DNA of 11,211 bases from JAFAVZ01 sp036009105 (GTDB lineage: Bacteria; Acidobacteriota; Thermoanaerobaculia; Gp7-AA8), in assembly GCA_036009105.1 (NCBI GenBank), contig DASYMJ010000193.1:1-11211 (forward strand), written 5' to 3'. This document shows positions 7,399 through 11,211 of the stretch, one piece after another. Position 1 is the first letter of the stretch, and every line of letters begins with the position of its first letter. Made by a program: the position numbers and the translations under genes. Under the pieces are notes generated by a model that saw only the letters and a program-made list of their open reading frames with translations, made no database searches and was not told the DNA's origin.

Positions 7399-8652
7399 TC
7401 AGGGGGCGAGCCGGGCCTGCGCCGCGGGAGTGCGCACCACCGGTTCCACCCGAGTGTACGCCACCTTGCCGTCCGCGAAGCGCTCATCCGGATTGTTGAT
7501 GCGCGAGGGCGTGGAGGTGATCCACCACTCCAGCTCCTGCGGCGAGAGCTCCGGCCGCTCGGAGAGGATGCGCGCCGCGATGCCGGCGATGATCGGCGCC
7601 GCGAACGAGGTCCCCGACCGCATGTTCGGCTTCCGCCCCCGGTACTGATCCTCCGCCGTGATGGTGGCGCTGAACACCTGCTGGGCCGGTGCGAGCACTT
7701 CCAGGCCGCCGCGGCAGGCGCCCGACCACCAGCTGTTGTCGCGCGACATGCCGCCCACGGTGACGATGCCGCTGATCTCGCGGCCGAGGATGGCCGGGAA
7801 GCGGTCGACCACGCCGCTGCGGCCGCAGCCGCCGTCGACGTTGTTGCCGGCGACCACGAAGAGGAAGCGTTTGCCGAGCGGGTTGCGGTTGCCGTCCGCA
7901 TCGACGCCGGCCACCATGTCCACCATCTTCTGCTCGATGGCGGAGAAGGGCACGACGGGCGTGGCATCGGCGCTGCTGGTGCTGAGCCGCTCCAGCACCC
8001 AGCCGCTGATGTTCACCACCGCGGTGTGAAAGTACGGGGTGGAGGGCGACCAGGCGTTGCGAATGATGGCGTCGAGGCCGTCGAGGTAGGTGCGCGTGGT
8101 GGCCAGGCCGCGCTCGTTCATCACCCGGATGCTGACGATGAGCGCGTCGGGGGCGACGCCGACGTTGCGGCCCGCCACCAGCGAGGCGACGCTCGTGCCG
8201 TGCGAGGCCGCGGTCAGCTCGTCGAAGTCGCTGTAGCAGGGGGCGGTCGACTTGTTGGCGCTGGTGCAGGCGGAGTTGCCGATGTTCAGCGAGCCGGTGG
8301 CGTCGTAGCCGCCGATCACGCGGCTGCCCCGCGGGCCGATGAACTCGTGGTGGCTGGCCATCACGCCGGTGTCCATCACGTAGACCACGCTGCCCGCGCC
8401 GCGGTTGCGGCGGTCGAAGCGGCCGTCCAGGCTGCCGGCCACCTGGTCGATCCGGTCGAGGTGCCAGAGCAGGTCGTCGTCCTTGCCCTCGCCGCAGTTG
8501 CCGAGGCGGGCGGCGGAGTGGGTGGCATCGAGCCGGACTTCCGACTCCTCGCAGCGCGTGGAGACACTGTCCGGGGGAGCGGCCTGAACCGTTCGCTCGA
8601 CGGCAAAAATCAACAGCGCTGCGACCGCAAGACGGACGATGACGCGTGCCAA
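7399..8652 (-). CDS. Exported subtilisin-like serine protease (S8), first of three in tandem
   Basis: First gene of the protease cluster and the most diverged copy. The 417 residues begin with a good Sec-type signal peptide: basic n-region (MARVIVR), hydrophobic core LAVAALLIFAV, and a likely cut near VQA|APP at 24. Catalytic residues are D94 (YVMDTG), H151 (SHGTS), N270 (VAGN) and S349 (SGTSFAAP). The six cysteines (34, 53, 129, 139, 276, 313) have the same pair spacing as the other two. LLWHLDRID is at 61-69; no propeptide domain is visible. Start: a TTG at 8652 preceded by AGGAG with a 5-nt spacer. The frame stays open to 8925, but that extension has no signal-like sequence and runs antisense to the next gene, so TTG is preferred. 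The three genes probably form one transcript starting in the divergent spacer. It could be degradative or involved in processing; the sequence does not say. Confidence 0.88.
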   Translation of the reverse strand: MARVIVRLAVAALLIFAVERTVQAAPPDSVSTRCEESEVRLDATHSAARLGNCGEGKDDDLLWHLDRIDQVAGSLDGRFDRRNRGAGSVVYVMDTGVMASHHEFIGPRGSRVIGGYDATGSLNIGNSACTSANKSTAPCYSDFDELTAASHGTSVASLVAGRNVGVAPDALIVSIRVMNERGLATTRTYLDGLDAIIRNAWSPSTPYFHTAVVNISGWVLERLSTSSADATPVVPFSAIEQKMVDMVAGVDADGNRNPLGKRFLFVVAGNNVDGGCGRSGVVDRFPAILGREISGIVTVGGMSRDNSWWSGACRGGLEVLAPAQQVFSATITAEDQYRGRKPNMRSGTSFAAPIIAGIAARILSERPELSPQELEWWITSTPSRINNPDERFADGKVAYTRVEPVVRTPAAQARLAP

Positions 8653-8657
8653 TGGGG

Positions 8658-8662
8658 CTCCT
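8658..8662 (-). promoter_or_regulatory. Shine-Dalgarno that decides the TTG start of the first protease gene
   Basis: AGGAG on the minus strand, 5 nt before TTG (8652-8650). It is one of only two strong ribosome-binding sites seen in the window and directly precedes the codon that opens a standard signal peptide. Confidence 0.7.
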
Positions 8663-8696
8663 GATTGTGAGACGTCTTTGGACTCGACGACCCTGC

Positions 8697-8702
8697 TAGA
8701 GT
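8697..8702 (+). promoter_or_regulatory. Candidate -10 element in the 75-bp divergent spacer (8653-8727)
   Basis: TAGAGT lies 25 bp before the ATG at 8728. A TTGGAC upstream (8678-8683) is only 13 bp away, too close for a normal -35; GTCTTT at 8674-8679 is 17 bp away but a poor match. If TAGAGT is a real -10, the GTG at 8701 could not be the start codon, which agrees with choosing ATG 8728. No convincing minus-strand promoter is visible, although the protease cluster must start here or in the adjacent gene. Confidence 0.2.
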
Positions 8703-8716
8703 GAGCCAAACTGTGC

Positions 8717-8723
8717 AGGAAGG
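8717..8723 (+). promoter_or_regulatory. Shine-Dalgarno that decides the ATG start of the STT3-like gene
   Basis: AGGAAGG ends 4 nt before ATG 8728. The alternative in-frame GTG at 8701 has no comparable site and would add nine polar residues (starting MSQTVQEGK) ahead of the first membrane segment. Confidence 0.65.
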
Positions 8724-8727
8724 CAAG

Positions 8728-10272
8728 ATGATTCTGGCCGTCGCCGTCCTCGTGTTCGGCGCCTCTCTTGTCCTCCGCGCGCAGGGCGATATCCCCCCCT
8801 TCGACGACCTCTATCACCTGCAGCGGATGCAGTCCTTCGTGGAGCTCGACCCCGACCGCGGAGAGCACGGCGCGTTCGTCCCCTGGCCGCCGCTGTACGA
8901 CCTCGTCGGCGGCGCTTTGAGGCACGTCGCCCCGATCGAGTGGCTGGCCCCGGTCGGCTTCTCTCTGCTCGCCGCTTTTTTGGCCTGGCTGATCGGACGG
9001 CGGCTCGGCGCCGTCTCCGGCCTGATCGCCGGCCTCGGCCTCGCCCTATCACCGTATCTGATCGGCGTGTCGCATCGCGGCTCGCTCGATCACCACTGGG
9101 CCGAGCCTTTCCTCCTCCTGGCCATCCTCTTCGCCACGGTGCGCCGGAACGGCCTCGCCCTCGGCGTGGCGGTGGTGCTCGCCATGTTCGTGCAGACGGC
9201 TCTGCTTCCCGCCGCCGCCCTCGCCTTCGTGGTCTTCTTTTTGACCGCGCCGCGGGAGGGGGCGGTCGGCTTCACCATCGCCGCCGCGGCGATCGCTCTC
9301 TATCGCGCGAATCGTTTACCCGGCTATCCGGACTCGGCCTGGTTCCTCGGCTGGCCGCACATGTGGCTGTTCGCCGGCGCGGCGCTCGCGTGCTGGAATG
9401 TGGGGACCGGCTTCAGCCGGTCCGGGCGGGCTGAAGCCCGCCCCCACGTTTCCCTCCTGCGTTCCCTCGCCTTGGGCGCGCTCCTCGCCCTCCCCGCCCT
9501 CCCTGCCATGCTCGCCGGCGCGCGCTTTTTCGGCGGCGATCCGTGGCTGACCTCCATCGCCGAGTTCCAGCCGCTCTTCCACGATCGCGGCGCCATCGGC
9601 ACCGACCTGGCGAACCTCACCGGCGGAGCGTTGCTCCTCTTCTTCATCGCCCGCCGCCACCGCGTGCTGGCGCTCTTCGGCCTCGCCTACCTGCTGTTCG
9701 CCCTCACCTCCCACCGCTTCCTCGTGCCCGCCATCCCCCTCTTCATCCTCGGCGGCGCGGTCGCGGCGGCGGAGCCGCGCCGTCGTTGGCTTGCGTTGGC
9801 GCTGACGTTGTTGCCGCCGCTCTGCTATCTGATCGGTGCGCCTCACGAGGAGGGAGTGAAGCCGATCGCCGAGCAGGCCGCGCAACTGAGAGCGCTGCCC
9901 AGAGGCCGCGTCCTCGCCCTCTGGTCCCTCGGGCACGCCATCCATGTTCTGGGGCAGAAGCCGGTGGTCATCGACAACTTCGGCTCCATGCCGGACCAGA
10001 CCGTGTTCGGCAACGCCTGCGACGCGCTTCTGCAGACCCATCCCGACCGCCTCCTCGCCTGGTGCCGCGACCGCGAGGTCCGCTACCTCGTCCTCACCGC
10101 GCCGAGCGGTCTGCTCGCCACCGCGGCCGCGGTCGGTATCGACCCCGCGCGCTACGCGAGCACGCCTCTCGCACGGCGCACGGTCTGGTGGCGCCTGCGC
10201 GCCGGCGAGGCGATCGCCGGATTCCGTCCGGTGGGCGGCACGCGCGACCTGAAGGTATGGCAGATCGAGTGA
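8728..10272 (+). CDS. STT3-like oligosaccharyltransferase / GT-C membrane glycosyltransferase
   Basis: A polytopic membrane protein (514 residues, about a dozen hydrophobic segments) resembling the STT3/PglB/AglB superfamily, which transfers lipid-linked glycans to proteins outside the cytoplasmic membrane. Family-like landmarks occur in order: PPFDDLYHLQR with an acidic pair (D26, D27) just after the first membrane segment; PWPPLYDL (52-59); SHRGSLDHHWAEP with the DHH motif (121-123); TSIAEFQPLF (275-284), resembling the TIxE/SVSE loop with E279; SHRFLVPAIPL (328-338); and LWSLGHAIHVLGQKP (399-412), where STT3 proteins carry WWDYG. The true WWDYG is absent and the soluble C-terminal domain is short (about 140 residues), so the acceptor may not be a standard N-glycosylation sequon. 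Residues 225-240 are encoded by an inserted palindromic repeat. Its TGA overlaps the next ATG by 1 nt. It could also be a GT-C enzyme with a non-protein acceptor; STT3-like is my best reading. Confidence 0.72.
   Translation: MILAVAVLVFGASLVLRAQGDIPPFDDLYHLQRMQSFVELDPDRGEHGAFVPWPPLYDLVGGALRHVAPIEWLAPVGFSLLAAFLAWLIGRRLGAVSGLIAGLGLALSPYLIGVSHRGSLDHHWAEPFLLLAILFATVRRNGLALGVAVVLAMFVQTALLPAAALAFVVFFLTAPREGAVGFTIAAAAIALYRANRLPGYPDSAWFLGWPHMWLFAGAALACWNVGTGFSRSGRAEARPHVSLLRSLALGALLALPALPAMLAGARFFGGDPWLTSIAEFQPLFHDRGAIGTDLANLTGGALLLFFIARRHRVLALFGLAYLLFALTSHRFLVPAIPLFILGGAVAAAEPRRRWLALALTLLPPLCYLIGAPHEEGVKPIAEQAAQLRALPRGRVLALWSLGHAIHVLGQKPVVIDNFGSMPDQTVFGNACDALLQTHPDRLLAWCRDREVRYLVLTAPSGLLATAAAVGIDPARYASTPLARRTVWWRLRAGEAIAGFRPVGGTRDLKVWQIE
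9400..9447. repeat. 48-bp REP-like double-hairpin palindrome inside the STT3-like gene
   Basis: An outer arm GTGGGG (9400-9405) pairs with CCCCAC (9442-9447). Inside are two hairpins: ACCGGCT/AGCCGGT with loop TC (9406-9421) and GGGCGGGCT/AGCCCGCCC with loop GA (9424-9443). The cores GGCTTCAGCC and GGCTGAAGCC are reverse complements, so the whole element is close to a palindrome and could fold as a cruciform or three-way junction. It is exactly 16 codons, in frame, encoding VGTGFSRSGRAEARPH between two hydrophobic segments. The design is that of REP/BIME elements, which normally sit between genes; GGCTTCAGCC-core repeats are, from memory, familiar in Xanthomonadaceae, though that does not fix the host here. 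Confidence 0.85.
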
Positions 10273-11211
10273 TGTTCGAGCAGCTGGGCCGCCAGCCCGA
10301 GGTTCCGCTCCTGCAGCGCTGGTTCGGGCCGGACGTCTGGTCCGCAGAAACCTACTCCGCCGCGCGCTGGCTCTGGCTCCGCGCCCTCGGCTGCATCTTT
10401 CTCTCCGCCTTCCTCTCCCTCGCCTTCCGCATCCACGGCCTCATCGGCCCCCGCGGCCTCCTCCCCGCGGGCGACTACCTGCGCGCCGTCCACAACGCGC
10501 TCGGCTGGAAAGGCTACTGGCTCGCCCCGACGCTGCTCTGGCTGAACGCCGGCCGCGGCGCGCTCACGGCGCTGGTGGTCGTGGGCTGCGTCGCCTCCCT
10601 GGCCATCATCGGCAACGTCTGGCCGCGCATCGCCACGGCGGTGGCCATGATCGCCTTCCTCTCCTTCATCGGCGCGGCGCAGGACTTCGCCTCTTACCAG
10701 TCGGACGGCATGCTGATGGAGGGCGCGTTCCTGACTCTGTTCCTCGCGCCGCGGCCCTCGCGCGCCGCCGTCTGGCTGCTGCGCTGGGAGTGGTTCCGCA
10801 TCTACTTCGAGTCGGGCCTGGTGAAGATCCTCAGCGGCGAGCCGCAGTGGCGGAACCTCACCGCGATGGACCGCTACTACGAGAACGGCCCGCTCCCCAC
10901 CTGGCTCGGCTGGTACGTGCAGCAGATGCTCCCGCACGGCTTCCATGCCGCCACCGCCGCCTACACCCTGCTGGTGGAGCTCTTCCTCTGCTGGCTGGTC
11001 TTCTTCGGCCGCCGCTCCCGCCTCGCGCTCTTCGCGCTCACCACGCCGCTGCAACTCGCCATCATCCTCACCGCGAACTACGCCTTCCTCAACTACCTGG
11101 TGCTCTGCCTCGGCGTGTTCCTGCTGGACGACCGCTTCTTGCGCAGGCCGAATGTAGGGCCGGCTCTCCAGCCGGCCCCCCGCGTCGTCCTCCCCGCCCT
11201 CCTCCTCCCCA
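10272..11211 (+). CDS. Lipase maturation factor (LMF1/LMF2) family membrane protein, 3' end beyond the window
   Basis: A bacterial homologue of the vertebrate ER lipase maturation factors, which help secreted lipases fold; the bacterial role is not established. The 313 codons present contain several hydrophobic segments and the family's wording: YQSDGMLMEGAFLTLFLAP (142-160), then WEWFRIYFESGLVKILSG (172-189), EPQWRNLTAMDRYYENGPLP (190-209), TWLGWYVQQMLP (210-221), and ILTANYAFLNYLVL (265-278). The N-terminus is cytoplasmic-like, with the first membrane segment at about 33-53. The C-terminal soluble domain typical of the family would lie beyond the window. ATG 10272 overlaps the upstream TGA (TGATG), implying coupled translation; no strong Shine-Dalgarno is present. 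Codons 294-304 run through a palindromic repeat, after the segment ending FLLDDRFLRR. Whether the frame stays open past 11211 cannot be seen. Confidence 0.88.
   Translation, partial: MFEQLGRQPEVPLLQRWFGPDVWSAETYSAARWLWLRALGCIFLSAFLSLAFRIHGLIGPRGLLPAGDYLRAVHNALGWKGYWLAPTLLWLNAGRGALTALVVVGCVASLAIIGNVWPRIATAVAMIAFLSFIGAAQDFASYQSDGMLMEGAFLTLFLAPRPSRAAVWLLRWEWFRIYFESGLVKILSGEPQWRNLTAMDRYYENGPLPTWLGWYVQQMLPHGFHAATAAYTLLVELFLCWLVFFGRRSRLALFALTTPLQLAIILTANYAFLNYLVLCLGVFLLDDRFLRRPNVGPALQPAPRVVLPALLLP
11153..11180. repeat. REP-like hairpin inside the LMF-family gene
   Basis: GGGCCGGCT (11157-11165) and AGCCGGCCC (11170-11178) form a perfect 9-bp stem with a CTCC loop, preceded by TGTA. It is read in frame as part of NVGPALQPAPR (codons 294-304). 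It resembles the first half of the 48-bp element at 9400 (GT.GGG..CCGGCT...AGCCGG) but has a different loop and stem end, so it is a related type, not a copy. A second hairpin, if there is one, could lie near or past the window edge. Confidence 0.7.

Noticed and set aside
5639..8020. Conserved NIS tripeptide in all three proteases (N194, N193, N214) as a glycosylation site for the STT3-like enzyme
   Set aside because: It sits in the conserved core S8 strand (IINISGG) and lacks the acidic residue two positions upstream needed by known bacterial PglB enzymes; its conservation is explained by structure.
8653..8925. N-terminal extension of the first protease gene
   Set aside because: It would place about 90 polar residues before an obvious signal peptide and runs antisense to the STT3-like gene; TTG 8652 has a good Shine-Dalgarno.
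9400..9447. The 48-bp palindrome as a transcription terminator
   Set aside because: It is inside an intact gene, in frame, with coding sequence on both sides and no T-run after it.

Overview
This is a gene-dense, GC-rich bacterial window with no rRNA, tRNA, CRISPR array or insertion sequence. It holds eight protein genes, two of them cut by the window edges. The two topoisomerase IV subunits look gammaproteobacterial (ParE has 630 residues, the E. coli length, and ParC has the GDSACYDAMV and AMRYTE blocks). The other genes (a membrane SpoIIE-type phosphatase, tandem exported subtilases, an STT3-like GT-C protein and a lipase maturation factor homologue) are types also common in Acidobacteriota and other large-genome Gram-negative bacteria. 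I would say Gram-negative with a periplasm and leave the phylum open.

Layout. Positions 1-1699 (minus) carry the first 566 codons of parC. A 107-bp divergent spacer follows, mostly taken up by an imperfect inverted repeat of GTTGCTGG units. A plus-strand membrane-anchored PP2C/SpoIIE phosphatase (1807-3165) lies between parC and parE. It converges on parE (3175-5067, minus) with a 9-bp gap and a 10-bp-stem hairpin over the junction. Upstream of parE on the same strand are three paralogous exported subtilisin-like proteases (7399-8652, 6225-7397, 5095-6228), joined by a 1-nt gap and a 4-nt overlap, with the last one only 27 bp from parE. A 75-bp divergent spacer separates them from a plus-strand pair: an STT3-like oligosaccharyltransferase/GT-C membrane protein (8728-10272) and a lipase maturation factor (LMF) family membrane protein (10272 to the edge), overlapping by 1 nt.

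The most interesting parts are these. (1) Each subtilase has exactly six cysteines, falling into three pairs with invariant spacing (19, 10 and 37 residues), with no recognisable I9 propeptide and a full catalytic tetrad. (2) Both membrane-protein genes carry a palindromic repeat inside the reading frame; the first is 48 bp, exactly 16 codons. (3) A glycosyltransferase-like protein and an LMF homologue are coupled to each other and divergent from a cluster of disulfide-rich exported proteases, which suggests, as inference only, a module for exported-protein maturation. (4) A phosphatase gene on the opposite strand separates parE from parC.

All gene-free stretches are under 110 bp and are described in the feature list. 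The start codons chosen for the three proteases and the STT3-like gene rest on ribosome-binding sites, gene overlaps and N-terminal sequence; they are inferences.
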